64,000 bases of DNA from Inia geoffrensis (GCA_036417435.1 CM070908.1:47153090-47217089), one strand, 5' to 3'; positions 23,401-32,984 are shown, counted from the stretch's first letter. The notes: generated from the letters alone by a model not told the origin. Numbers and translations: made by a program.

Positions 23401-24280
23401 GAACTGCTTTTGCAGCATCCCATAGGTTTTGGGTCGTTGTGTCTCCATTGTCATTTGTTTCTAGGTATTTTTTAATTTCCTCTTTGATTTCTTCAGTGAT
23501 CACTTCATTATTGAGTAATGTATTGTTTAGCCTCCATGTGTTTGTATTTTTTACAGATCTTTTCCTGTAATTGATATCTAGTCTCATGGCGTTGTGTTCG
23601 GAGAAGATACTTGATACAATTTCAATTTTCTTAAATTTACCAAGGCTTGATTTGTGACCCAAGATATGATCTATCCTGGAGAATGTTCCATGAGCACTTG
23701 AGAAAAATGTGTATTCTGTTGTTTTTGGATGGAGTGTCCTATAGATATCAATTAAGTCCATCTTGTTTAATGTATCATTTAAAGCTTGTGTTTCCTTATT
23801 TATTTTCATTTTGGATGATCTGTCCATTGGTGAAAGTGGGGTGTTGAAGTCCCCTACTATGAATGTATTACTGTCGATTTCCCCTTTTATGGCTGTTAGT
23901 TTTTGCCTTATGTATTGAGGTGCTCCTGTGTTAGGTGCATAAATATTTACAATTGTTATATCTTCTTCTTGGATCGATCCCTTAATCATTATGTAGTGTC
24001 CTTCTTTGTCTCTTGTAATGGTCTTTATTTTAAAGTCTATTTTGTCTGATATGAGAATTGCTACTCCAGCTTTCTTTTGATTTCCATTTGCATGGAATAT
24101 CTTTTTCCATCCCCTTACTTTCAGTCTGTATGTGTCTCTAGGTCTGAAGTGGGTCTCTTGTAGACAGCATATATATGGGTCTTGTTTTTGTATCCATTCA
24201 GCCAATCTGTGTCTTTTGGTGAGAGCATTTAGTCCATTTACATTTAAGGTAATTATCGATATGTATGTTCCTATTCCCAT
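20462..24280 (-). CDS. L1 ORF2: L1 ORF2p: endonuclease / reverse transcriptase, intact 1272 aa
   Basis: ORF2p nicks target DNA and reverse-transcribes the bound L1 RNA in the nucleus (target-primed reverse transcription). Its length is close to the 1275 aa of human ORF2p. The APE-type endonuclease domain occupies about residues 1-238: Asn13, Glu42 (QETH), Tyr114 (NIYAPN), Asp144/Asn146 (GDFNT), Thr191, Asp204 (SRIDH) and His229 are present. The residue before that His, usually Asp, is Glu228 (codon at 23599-23597). The reverse transcriptase spans about 450-780, with SIDAEKAFD (Asp599), the [13 protein letters not shown] block from 655 and the catalytic FADD at 699-702. A C-terminal Cys-His motif C1129-x3-C1133-x7-H1141-x4-C1146 follows. 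The ATG at 24280 aligns with the outer copy's start at 32030. ORF2 lies 58 bases after the ORF1 stop; translation is expected by re-initiation. No frameshift or stop is seen. Confidence 0.96.
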   Translation of the reverse strand: MGIGTYISIITLNVNGLNALTKRHRLAEWIQKQDPYICCLQETHFRPRDTYRLKVRGWKKIFHANGNQKKAGVAILISDKIDFKIKTITRDKEGHYIMIKGSIQEEDITIVNIYAPNTGAPQYIRQKLTAIKGEIDSNTFIVGDFNTPLSPMDRSSKMKINKETQALNDTLNKMDLIDIYRTLHPKTTEYTFFSSAHGTFSRIDHILGHKSSLGKFKKIEIVSSIFSEHNAMRLDINYRKRSVKNTNTWRLNNTLLNNEVITEEIKEEIKKYLETNDNGDTTTQNLWDAAKAVLRGKFIAIQAHLKKQETSRINNLTLHLKQLEKEEQKNPKLSRRKENIKIRSEINEKEMKETIAKINKTKSWFFEKINKIDKPLARLIKKKREKTKINRIRNEKGEVTTDTAEIKMIMRDYYKQLYANKMDNLEEMDTFLEMHKLPRLNQEEIENMNRPITNTEIETVIKNLPTNKSPGPDGFTAEFYQAFREELTPILLKLFQNIAEGGTLPNSFYEATITLIPKPDKDVTKKENYRPISLMNIDAKILNKILANRIQQHIKRIIHHDQVGFIPGMQGFFNIRKSINVINHINKLKEKNHMIISIDAEKAFDKIEHPFMIKTLQKVGIEGPFLNIIKAIYDKPTANIILNGEKLKAFPLRSGTRQGCPLSPLLFNIVLEVLATAIREEKEIKGIQIGKEEVKLSLFADDMILYIENPKDATRKLLEIINEFGKVAGYKINAQKSLAFLYTTDEKSESEIKKTLPFTIATKRIKYLGINLPRETKDLYAENYKTLMKEIKDDTNRWRDIPCSWIGRINIVKMTLLPKAIYRFNAIPIKLPLAFFTELEKKISQFVWKHKRPRIAKAILRAKNGAGGIRLPDFRLYYKATVIKTVWYWHKNRTIDQWNRIESPEINPRTYGHLIFDNGGRNIQWRKDSLFNKWCWENWTATCKSMSLDHSLTPYTKISSKWIKDLNVRPETIKLLEENIGRTLYDINHSKILFDPPPRAMEIKTKINKWDLMKLQSFCTAKETINKTKRQPSEWEKIFANEATDKGLISKIYKQLMQLNDKKTNNPIQKWAEDLNRHFSKEDMQTANKHMKECSTSLSIREMQIKTTMRYHLTPVRMAIIKKSRNNKCWRGCGQKGTLLHCWWECELVQPLWRTVWRFLKKLKIELPYDPAIPLLGIYPEKTKIEKEACTKMFIAALFTIARGWKQPKCPSSDEWIKKMWHIYTMEYYSALKRNEIELFVMRWIDLESVIQSEVSQKDKDKYRMLTHIYGI

Positions 24281-24338
24281 TTTCTAAATTGTTTTGGGTT
24301 CGTTGTTATAGGTCCTTTCCTTCTCTTGTGTTTCTTGT

Positions 24339-25244
24339 CTAGAGAAGTTCCTTTAGCAGTTGTTGTAAAGCTGGTTTGGTGGTGCTGAACTCTCTCAGCT
24401 TTTGCTTGTCTGTGAAGGTTTTAATTTCTCCATCAAATCTGAATGAGATCTTTGCTGGGTAGAGTAATCGTGGTTGCAGGCTTTTCTCCTTCACCACTTT
24501 CAGTATGTCCTGCCACTCCCTTCTGGCTTGCAGAGTTTCTGCTGAGAGATCAGCTGTTAGCCTTATGGGGATTCCCTTGTGTGTTATTTGTTTTTTTTCC
24601 CTTGCTGCTTTTAATATGCTTTCTTTGTATTTAATTTTTGAGAGTTTGATTAATATGTGTCTTGGCGTATTTCTCCTTGGGTTTATCCTGTATGGGACTC
24701 TCTCTGCTTCCTGGACTTGGTTAACTATTTCCTTTCCCATATTAGGGAAGTTTTCAACTATAATCTCTTCAAATATTTTCTCAGTCCCTTTCTTTTTCTC
24801 TTCATCCTCTGGAACCCCTATAATTCGAATGTTGGTGCGTTTAATATTGTCCCAGAGGTCTCTGAGACTGTCCTCAGTTCTTTTCATTCTTTTTTCTTTA
24901 TTCTGCTCTGCAGTCGTTATTTCCACTATTTTATCTTCCAGGTCACTTATCCGTTCTTCTGCCTCAGTTATTCTGCTATTGATCCCATCTTGTGTATTTT
25001 TCATTTCAGTTATTGTGTTGTTCATCTCTGTTTGTTTGTTCTTTAGTTCTTCTAGATCTTTGTTAAACATTTCTTGCATCTTCTCCATCCCTGCCTCCAT
25101 TCTATTTCCGAGATTCTGGATCATCTTTACTATCATTATTTTGAATTCTTTTTCAGGTAGACTGCCTATTACCTCTTCATTTGTTAGGTCTGGTGCATTT
25201 TTATCTTGCTCCTTCATCTGCTGTGTGTTTTTCTGTCTTCTCAT
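24339..25244 (-). CDS. L1 ORF1: L1 ORF1p: RNA-binding chaperone, intact 301 aa
   Basis: ORF1p trimerises, coats L1 RNA in the cytoplasm and acts as a nucleic-acid chaperone during integration. Visible parts are a short basic N-terminus (1-20), a long coiled coil rich in Glu/Lys/Ile (about 45-135), an RRM-like domain from about 137 (IRIIGVPEDEE) to about 225 with PRRNTPRHILIKL at 189-201, and the C-terminal domain with the hallmark RLTADLSAETLQARREW (228-244) and YPAKISF (262-268). It is shorter than human ORF1p (338 aa), mainly in the N-terminal and extreme C-terminal parts. The start ATG (25244-25242) lies 29 bases downstream, in sense, of an A28 tract. The equivalent start in the outer copy (about 32982) is mutated. 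Confidence 0.95.
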   Translation of the reverse strand: MRRQKNTQQMKEQDKNAPDLTNEEVIGSLPEKEFKIMIVKMIQNLGNRMEAGMEKMQEMFNKDLEELKNKQTEMNNTITEMKNTQDGINSRITEAEERISDLEDKIVEITTAEQNKEKRMKRTEDSLRDLWDNIKRTNIRIIGVPEDEEKKKGTEKIFEEIIVENFPNMGKEIVNQVQEAERVPYRINPRRNTPRHILIKLSKIKYKESILKAAREKKQITHKGIPIRLTADLSAETLQARREWQDILKVVKEKSLQPRLLYPAKISFRFDGEIKTFTDKQKLREFSTTKPALQQLLKELL

Positions 25245-25270
25245 TTTGCTTATCTTACTGTGTTTGGGGT

Positions 25271-25273
<3 letters not shown>

Positions 25274-25301
<28 letters not shown>
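25274..25301 (-). repeat. A28 tract just upstream of ORF1
   Basis: Twenty-eight T on the plus strand (A28 in L1 sense) replace a run of only five in the outer L1 at the same place (about 33012-33016). Confidence 0.9.
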
Positions 25302-25804
25302 GCAGACTGCAGGTTCGTAGTTCCCGTTGTTTTTGATGTCTGTCTCCAGTGGCTAAGGTTGGTCTAGTGGGTTGTATATGCTTCCTGGTGGAGGGGACTA
25401 GTGCTTGTGTTCTGGTGGATGAGGCTGGATCTTGTCTCTCTGGTGGGCAGGTCCACGTCTGGTGGTGTGTTTTGGGGTGACTCTGGACTTATTATGATTT
25501 TAGGCAGCCTCTCTGTTAATGGGTGGGGTTGTGTTTCTGTTTTGCTAGTTGTTTGGCATAGGTTGTCCAGCACTGTAGCTTGCTGGCCGTTGAGTGAAGC
25601 TGGGTGCTGGTGTTAAGGTGGAGATCCCTGGGAGATTTTCGCCGTTTGATATTATGTGGTGCTGGGAAATCTCTTGTGGACCAGTGTCCTGAAGTTGGCT
25701 CTCCCCCCTCAGAGGCAGAGTCCTGATTCCTGGCAGGAGCAGCAAGAACCTTTCATCCACACAGCTCAGATTAAAAGGGAGAGAAAGTAGAGAGAATTAG
25801 TAGA

Positions 25805-25965
25805 AATAGGAAGATGGAAAGAAAGAAGGGAAGGAGGGAAGGAAGGAAGGAAGGGAGGAAGGAGGGAGGGAAGGAAGGAAGAAAGAAAGAAGAAGGAAAG
25901 AAGGCCCGAAGGAAAGAAAGGAGGGAGGGAGGAAGGGAGGAAGGAAGGAAGGAAAAAGGACAGAA
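25805..25965 (+). repeat. GGAA/GAAA-rich purine tract in the L1 5' UTR
   Basis: Near-continuous GGAA, GGGA and GAAAGA repeats on the plus strand (a pyrimidine tract in L1 sense). The outer L1 has only a remnant (about 33480-33520). Repeats of this kind can bind ETS-type factors, which is speculative here. Confidence 0.9.
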
Positions 25966-26062
25966 AGTAGATACAGTAAAATAGAATGAAGTAAAGTATA
26001 ATAAAGTTATTGAATTAAAACATAATTATTTAGGGGAAAGAAGAAAAAAAAAAAAAAAAAAA

Positions 26063-26790
26063 GGACGTATATAACCTTAGGACAAATGTTGAAAGCCACG
26101 CTATACAGACAAAATCCTGCACTGAAGCTTATACACACACCCTTACGAAAAGAGGTAAAGGGGAAAAAATCATAAATCTTGCTTTCAAAGACCACCTCCT
26201 CCACTTGGGATGATTCGTTGTATAAAGGGGGGAAGGAAAGAAAGAAAGAGGGAAGGTAAAGTATAATAGAATTATTAAAATTAATTATTAAGAAAGAAAA
26301 TTTTTTTTCATATAGAAAAAAAAAAAGGAAAAAATAAGAAAGGAAAAAAAAAAAAGGACGGATATAACCTTAGGACAAATGTTGAAAGCCAAGCTATACA
26401 GACAAAATCCTACACTGAAGCTTACACACCCACCCTCGCGAAAAGAGGTAAAGGGGAAAAAATCATAAATCTTGCTTTCAAAGACCACCTCCTCCACTTG
26501 GGATGATTCGTTGTATAAAGGGGGGAAGGAAAGAAAGAAAGAGGGAAGGTAAAGTATAATAGAATTATTAAAATTAATTATTAAGAAAAAAAAATTTCTT
26601 ATAAAAAAAAAGAAAAAAGAAAAAAAAAAAACAATGGACGGATAGAACCCTAGGACAAATGGTGCAAGCAAAGCTATACAGATAAGATCTCAAAGAGAAG
26701 CGTACACATACACTTTCACAAAAAGAGGAAAAAGGGGAAAAAATCATAAATCTTGGATACGAAGTCTACCACCTCAATTTGGGATGAGTC
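26063..26790 (-). repeat. Tandem 280-293-bp 5' UTR units (two full, one partial)
   Basis: 'ggacg(t/g)ata' starts at 26063, 26356 and 26636. Each is followed by 'aggacaaatg(t/g)tg', 'gctatacaga', an 'aaaagagg' block and 'aaatcataaatcttg', giving spacings of 293 and 280 bases. Units 1 and 2 are nearly identical; unit 3 is more diverged and shorter. The outer L1 has a single unit (about 33587-33750). Confidence 0.9.
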
Positions 26791-27287
26791 ACTGTCTATT
26801 CATGTATTCCACAGAAGCAGGGTACATCAAGCTGATTGTGGAGCTTTAATCCGCGGCTTCTGAGGCTGCTGGGAGAGATTTCCCTTTCACTTCTTTGTTC
26901 TCACAGTTCCCAGGGGCTCAGCTTTGGATTTGGCCCTGCCTCTGCGTGTAGGTCGCTGGAGGGCGTCTGTTTTTCACTCAGACAGGACAGGGTTAAAGGA
27001 GCCTCTGACTCGGGGGTTCTGGCGCACTCAGGCCGAGGGGAGAGAGGGGCACGGCGTGCGGGGCGGGCCTGCGGCGGCAGAGGCCGGCGTGATGCTGCAC
27101 CAGCCTGAGGCCCGCCGTGTGTTCTGCCTGGACAGATGTCACTGGATCCCGGGAACCTGGCAGTGGCGGGCTGCGCAGGCTCCCCGGAAGAGGGGTGTGG
27201 ATAATGACCTGTGCTCGTACACAGGCCCCTTGGTGGCGGCAGCAGCAGCCTTAGCGTCTCCCGCCCATCTCTGGGGTCCGTGCTTTT

Positions 27288-27510
27288 AGCCGCGGCTCGC
27301 GCCTGTCTCTGGGATCCGCGTTTTTAGCCGCGGCTCGCGCCTGTCTCTGAAGTCCGTGCTTTTAGCCGCGGCTCGCGCCCGTTTCTGGGTTCCGCGCTTT
27401 TGGCCGTGGCTCGCGCCGGTCTCTGGGGTCTGCGCTTTCAGCCGCGGCTCGCGCCGGTCTCTGGGGATTGCGCTTTCAGCCGCGGCTCGCGCTGGTCTCT
27501 GGAGTTCGTT
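27288..27510 (-). repeat. 38-bp CpG-rich tandem repeat in the L1 5' UTR, six copies
   Basis: 'agccgcggctcgcgc' or a close variant starts at 27288, 27326, 27364, 27402, 27440 and 27478, an exact 38-base period. Each unit adds 'gtctctggg' and a 'tccgcg'-like link. A diverged extra unit lies at about 27253. The outer L1 has one clear unit (about 34240) plus the diverged one. Confidence 0.95.
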
Positions 27511-28147
27511 AAAGCAGCGCTCTTAAACCCCTCTCCTTGCGCACCAGGAAACAAAGCGGGAAGGAAAAGTCTCTTGCCTCTTTGGCAGGTGCAGACTTTT
27601 CCCCGGACTCCCTCCCGGCTAGCCGTGGTGCACTACCCCCTTCAGGCTATGCTCAAGCCGCCAACCCCAGTCCTTTCCCTGTGCTCCGTCTGAAACCGAA
27701 ACCCGAGCCTTAGCTCGCAGCCCCGCCCGCCCCGGCGGGTGAGCCGACAAGCCTCTCAGGCTGGTGAGTGCCGGTCGGCACCGATCCTCTATGCGGGAAT
27801 CTCTCCGCTTTCCCCTCCGCACCCCTGTTGCTGTGCTCTCCTCTGCGGCTCCGAAGCTCCCTCCTCCGCCTCCCGCAGTCTCTGCCCGTGAAGGGGCTTC
27901 CTAGTGTGTGGAGACTTTTCCTCCTTCACAGCTCCCTCCCACTGGTGCAGGTGCCGTCCCTATTCTTTTGTCCCTGTTTTTTCTTTTTTTCTTTTGCCCT
28001 ACCCAGGTACGTGGGGAGTTTCTTGCCTTTTAGGAGGTCTGAGGTCTTTTGCCAGCCTTCAGTAGGTGTTCTGTAAGAGTTGTTCCACGTGTAGATGTAT
28101 TTCTGGTGTATCTGTGGGGAGGAAGGTGATCTCCGCGTCTTACTCTT

Positions 28148-28158
28148 CCGCCATCTTT
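28148..28158 (-). promoter_or_regulatory. YY1-like motif at the L1 5' end
   Basis: The minus strand reads AAAGATGGCGG, 9-19 bases from the first base of the element. The outer L1 keeps GAAGATGGCGG at the same place (about 34907-34917). In human L1 a YY1 site at this position sets the transcription start; the role here is inferred. Confidence 0.7.
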
Positions 28159-28166
28159 CTTCTCCC

Positions 28167-28180
28167 GCCACATCTTCTTT
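28167..28180. repeat. Target-site duplication of the young L1, right copy
   Basis: 'gccacatcttcttt' repeats 19731-19744 exactly and continues directly into outer-L1 ORF2 sequence. Confidence 0.9.
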
Positions 28181-31100
28181 ATCCATTCATCCAATGATGG
28201 ACACTTAGGTTGCTTCCATCTCCTGACTATTTAAATAGAGGTGCAATGAACATTTTAGTACATGACCCTTTTTGAATTATGGTTTTCTCAGGGTATATGC
28301 CCAGTAGTGGGATTGCTGGGTCATATGGTAGTTCTATTTTTAGTTTTTTAAGGAACCTCCATACTGTTCTCCATAGTGGCTGTACCAATTCACATTCCCA
28401 CCAGCAGTGCAAGAGTGTTCCCTTTTCTCCACACCCTCTCCAGCATTTACTGTTTCTAGATTTTTTGATGATGGCCATTCTGACCAGTGTGAGAAGATAT
28501 CTCATTGTAGTTTTTTTTTTTGTGGTATGTGGTCCTCTCACTGTTGTGGCCTCTCCCGTTGCGGAGCACAGGCTCTGGATGCACAAGCTCAACAGCCATG
28601 GCTCACGGGCCTAGCTGCTCCGCAGCATGTGGGATCTTCCTGGACCGGGGCAAGAACACGTGTCCCCTGCATCGGCAGGTGGACTCTCAACCACTGTGCC
28701 ACCAGGGAAGCCCTCATTGTAGTTTTGCTTTGCATTTCTCTAATGATTAATGATGTTGAGCACTCATTCATGTATTTGTTGGCAATCTGTGTATCTTCTT
28801 TGGAGAAATATCTATTTAGGCCTTCTGCCCATTTTTGGATTGGGTTGTTTGTTTATTTGTTTGTTTTGTTATTGAGCAACATGAGCAGCTTGTAAATTTT
28901 GGAGATTTATCCTTTGTCAGTTGCTTCATTTGCAAATATTTTCTCCCATTCTGAGGGTTGTCTTTTGGTCTTGTTGATGGTTTCCTTTGCTCTGCAAAAG
29001 CTTTTAAGTTTCATTATGTCCCATTTGTTTATTTTTGTTTTTATTTCCATTTCTCTAGGAGGTGGGTCAAAAAGGATCTTGCTGTGATTTATGTCATAGA
29101 GTGTTCCACCTATGTTTTACTCTAAGAGTTTGATAGTTTCTGGCCTTACATTTAGGTCTTTAATCCATTTTGAGCTTATTTTTGTGTATGGTGTTAGGGA
29201 GTGATCTAATCTCATACTTTTACATGTACCTGTCCAGTTTTCCCAGCACCACTTATTGAAGAGGCTGTCCTTTCTGCACTGTACATTCCCGCCTCCTTTA
29301 TCAAAGATAAGGTGACGATATGTTCATGGGTTGATCTCTGGGCTTTCTCTCCTGCTCCATTGATCTATATTTCTGTTTTTGTGTCAGTATCATACTGTCT
29401 TGATTACTGTAGCTTTGTAGTATAGTCTGAAGTCAGGGAGCCTGATTCCTCCAGCTCCGTTTTTCATTCTCAATATTGCTTCAGCTATTTGGGGTCTTTT
29501 GTGTTTCCATACAAATTGTGAAATTTTTTGTTCTAGTTCTGTGAAAAATGCCAGTGGTAGTTTGATAGGGATTGCACTGAACCTGTAGATTGCTTTGGGT
29601 CGTAGAGTCATTTTCACCATGTTGATTCTTCCAATCCAAGAACATGGTATATCTCTACATATGTTTGTATCATCTTTAATTTCTTTCATCACTGTCTTAT
29701 AATTTTCTGCATACAGGTCTTTTGTCTTCTTAGGTAGGTTTATTCCTAGATATTTTATTCTTTTTGTTGCAATGGTAAATGGGAGTGTTTTCTTGATTTC
29801 ACTTTTAGATTTTTCATCATTAGTGTATAGGAATGCCAGAAATTTCTGTGTATTAATTTTGTAATCTGCTACTATACCAAATTCATTGATTAGCTCTAGT
29901 AGTTTTCTGGTAGCATCTTTAGGATTCTCTAAAAATAACATCATGTCACCTGCAAACAGTGACAGCTTAACTTCTTCTTTTCTGATTTGGATTCCTTTTA
30001 TTTCCTTTTTTTCTCTGATTGCTGTGGCTAAAACTTCCAAAAATATGTTGAATAAGAGTGGTGAGAGTGGGCAACCTTGTCTTGTTCCTGATCTTAGTGG
30101 AAACGCTTTCAGTTTTTTACCATTGAGGACAATGTTGGCTGTGGGTTTGTCATATATGGCCTTTATTATGTTGAGGAAAGTGCCCTCTATACCTACTTTC
30201 TGCAGCATTTTTATCATAAATGGGTGTTGAATTTTGTTGAAAGCTTTCTCTGCATCTATTGAGATGATCATTTGGTTTTTCTCCTTGAATTTCATATGGT
30301 GTATCACGTTGATTGATTTGCATATATTGAAGAATCCTTGCATTCCTGGAATAAACCCCAATTGATCATGGTGTATGATTCTTGAATGTGCTGTTGGATT
30401 CTGTTTGCTAGTATTTTGTTGAGGATTTTTGCATCTATGTTCATCAGTGATATTGGCCTGTAGTTTTCTTTCTTTGTGACGTCTTTGTCTGGTTTTGGGG
30501 TCAGGGTGATGGTGGCCTCATAGAATGAGTTAGGGAGTGTTCCTCCCTCTGCTATGTTTTGGAAGAGTTTGAGAAAGATAGGTGTTAGCTCTTCTCTAAA
30601 TGTTTGATAGAACTCGCCTGTGAAGCCATCTGGTCCTCGGCTTTTGTTTGTTGGAAGATTTTTAATCACAGTTTCAATTTCAGTGCTTGTGATTGGTCTG
30701 TTCATATTTTCTATTTCTTCTTGACTCAGTCTTGGCAGGTTGTGCATTTCTAAGAATTTGTCCATTTCTTCCAGGTTGTCCATTTTACTGGCATAGAGTT
30801 GCTTGTAGTAATCTCTCATGATCTTTTACATTTCTACAGTGTCAGCTGTTACTTCTCCTTTTTCATTTCTAATTCTATTGATTTGAGTCTTCTCCCTTTT
30901 TTTCTTGATGAGTCTGGCTAATGGTTTATCAATTTTGTTTACCTTCTCAAAGAACCAGCTTTTAGTTTTATTGATCTTTGTTATCATTTCCTTCATTTCT
31001 TTTTCATTTATTTCTGATCTGATCTTTATGATTTCTTTCTTTCTGCTAACTTTGGGGGTTTTTTTGTTCTTCTTTCTCTAATTGCTTTAGGTGCAAGGTT

Positions 31101-32030
31101 AGGTTGTTTATTCGAGATGTTTCCTGTTTCTTAAGTTAAGATTGTATTGCTATAAACTTCCCTCTTAGAACTGCTTTTGCTGCATCCCATAGATTTTGTG
31201 TCATTGTGTCTCCATTGTCATTTGTTTCTAGGTATTTTTTTATTTCCTCTTTGATTTCTTCAGTGATCACTTCGTTATTAAGTAGTGTATTGTTAAGCCT
31301 CCATGTGTTTGTAGTTTTTACAGATCTTTTCCTGTAATAGCGTTGTGGTCGGAAAAGATACTTGATACAATTTCAATTTTCTTAAATTTACCAAGGCTTG
31401 ATTTGTGACCCAAGATATGATCTATCCTGGAGAATGTTCCATGAGCACTTGAGAAAAATGTGTATTCTGTTGTTTTTGGATGGAATGTCCTATAAATATC
31501 AGTTAAGTCCATCTTGTTTAATGTATCACTTAAAGCTTGTGTTTCCTTATTTATTCTCATTTTGGATGATCTGTCCATTGTTGAAACTGGGATGTTAAAG
31601 TCCCCTACTATGAATGTGTTACTTTTGATTTCCCCTTTTATGGCTATTGGCATTTGCCTTATGTATTGAGGTGCTCCTGTGTTAGGTGCATAAATATTTA
31701 CAATTGTTATATCTTCGTCTTGGATCGATCCCTTGATCATTATGTAGTGTCCTTCTTTGTCCCTTCTAATTGTCTTTATTTTAAAGTCTATTTTGTCTGA
31801 TATGAGAATTGCTACTCCAGCTTTCTTTTGGTTTCCATTTGCATCGAATATCTTTTTGCATCCCCTCACTTTCAGTCTGTATGTGTCTGTAGGTCTGAAG
31901 TCTGTCTCTTGTAGACAGCATATATATGGGTCTTGTTTTTGTATCCATTCAGCCAGTCTGTGTCTTTTGGTGGGAGCATTTAATCCATTAAATTTAAGGT
32001 AATTATTGATATGTATGTTCCTATTCCCAT
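28181..32030 (-). pseudogene. Outer L1 ORF2 pseudogene (continues at 19573-19741)
   Basis: Starts with ATG at 32030 by alignment to the intact ORF2. Open pieces occur in different frames (31869-31318, 30819-30304, 30361-29390 and 28592-28227), so several frameshifts are present. The polymerase motif FADD has become FAGD (codon near 29947-29949), which would destroy reverse transcriptase activity. The endonuclease piece keeps SDHN, unlike the young copy's SEHN. A SINE and the young L1 further interrupt it. It cannot encode a working protein. Confidence 0.92.
28511..28712 (-). mobile_element. Cetacean SINE inserted in the outer L1
   Basis: The head 'gggcttccctggtggcacag' (minus strand) ends at 28712 and the tail is the T-run from 28511. 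'ctcattgtagtttt' occurs at 28501-28514 and again at 28713-28726 as the target duplication. It is more diverged than the copies at 3677 and 16335 (CG to CA/TG changes). Confidence 0.93.
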
Positions 32031-32087
32031 TTTCTTAATTGTTTTGTGTTCATTATTGTAGGTCTTTTCCTTCTCTTGTATTTCTTG

Positions 32088-32984
32088 CCTAGTGAAGTTC
32101 CTTTAGCATTTGTTGTAAGGCTGGTTTGGTGGTGCCGAACTCTCTCAGCTTTTGCTTGTCTGTAAAGGTTTTAATTTCTCCATCAAATCTGAATGAGATC
32201 CTTGCTGGGTAGCGTAATCTTGGTTGTAGGTTTTTCTCCTTCATCAGTTTAAATATGTCCTGCCACTACATTCTGGCTTGCAGAGTTTCTGCTGAAAGAT
32301 CAGCTGTTAACCTTATGGGGATTCCCTTGTGTGTTGTTTGTTGTTTTTCCCTTTCTGCTTTTAATATGTTTTCTTTGTATTTAATTTTTGACAGTTTGTT
32401 TAATATGTGTCTTGGCATGTTTCTCCATGGATTTATCTTGTGTGGGAGTCTCTGTGCTTCCTAGACTTGATTAACTATTTCATCTCCCATATTAGGGAAG
32501 TTTTCAACTATAATCTCTTCAAATATTTTCTCAGTCCCTTTCTTTTTCTCTTCCTCTTCTGGGACCCCTATAATTCGAATGTTGCTGCATTTAATCTTGT
32601 CCCAGAGGTCTCTGAGACTGTCCTCTGTTCTTTTCTTTCTTTTTTCTTTATTCTGCTCTGCAGTAGTTATTTCCACTATTTTATCTTCCAGGTCACTTAC
32701 CCGTTCTTCTGCCTCAGTTATTCTGCTATTTATCCCTTCTAGAATAATTTTAATTTCAGTTATTGTGTTGTTCATCATTGCTTGTTTCCTCTTCAGTTCT
32801 TCTAGGTCCTTGTTTTAATGTTTGTTTCATTTTCTCTATTCTATTTCCAAGATTTTGGATCATCCTTACTATCATTATTCTGAATTCTTTTTCAGGTAGA
32901 CTGACTATTTCCTCTTCATTTGTTAGGTCTCATGGGTTTTTATCTTGCTCCTTCATCTGCTGTGTGTTTTTCTGTCTTCTCGAT
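32088..32984 (-). pseudogene. Outer L1 ORF1 pseudogene
   Basis: Aligns with the intact ORF1. The coiled-coil part (32778-32461 in one frame) is open, but flanking parts are shifted. The start codon position has changed (the sense strand reads ATCGAG where the young copy has ATGAGA, about 32978-32984). The C-terminal end MLKEL-x-stop is recognisable near 32088-32108. Confidence 0.88.

Larger units (their letters stand above)
20081..28166 (-). mobile_element. L1: Full-length young L1 retrotransposon, both frames open
   Basis: In sense order: 5' end at 28166 (GGGAGAAGAAAGATGGCGG), a 5' UTR of about 2.9 kb, ORF1 (25244-24339), a 58-base spacer, ORF2 (24280-20462), a 3' UTR of about 360 bases with AATAAA (20110-20105) and A18. 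The element is bracketed, with its transduced segment, by a 14-bp duplication. CpG-rich blocks in the 5' UTR are barely decayed and both frames are uninterrupted, so insertion is recent on the scale of neutral decay. It sits in the same orientation inside an older L1 of the same lineage. Activity is inferred as possible, not shown. Confidence 0.95.
25245..28166 (-). promoter_or_regulatory. Expanded L1 5' UTR / internal promoter
   Basis: This is about 2.9 kb against about 1.9 kb in the outer L1 (32985-34929). The extra length comes from additional copies of a 280-293-bp unit, a long GGAA/GAAA tract, six 38-bp CpG-rich units and an A28 tract. The 28166 end carries AAGATGGCGG, a good YY1-type site, as in primate L1 promoters. 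The 26830-28166 half is GC- and CpG-rich and would be expected to be methylated in somatic cells. Promoter activity is inferred from position and family knowledge. Confidence 0.8.

Noticed and set aside
22002..25320. Long plus-strand frames (172-271 codons) within the young L1
   Set aside because: They lie antisense to ORF2 and ORF1 and follow from the codon composition of those genes. No independent evidence.
26836..27108. 90-codon antisense frame, also 90 codons in the outer L1 (33789-34061)
   Set aside because: It starts at TTG. The middle parts are in different frames in the two copies, so the equal length is not evidence of a conserved protein.
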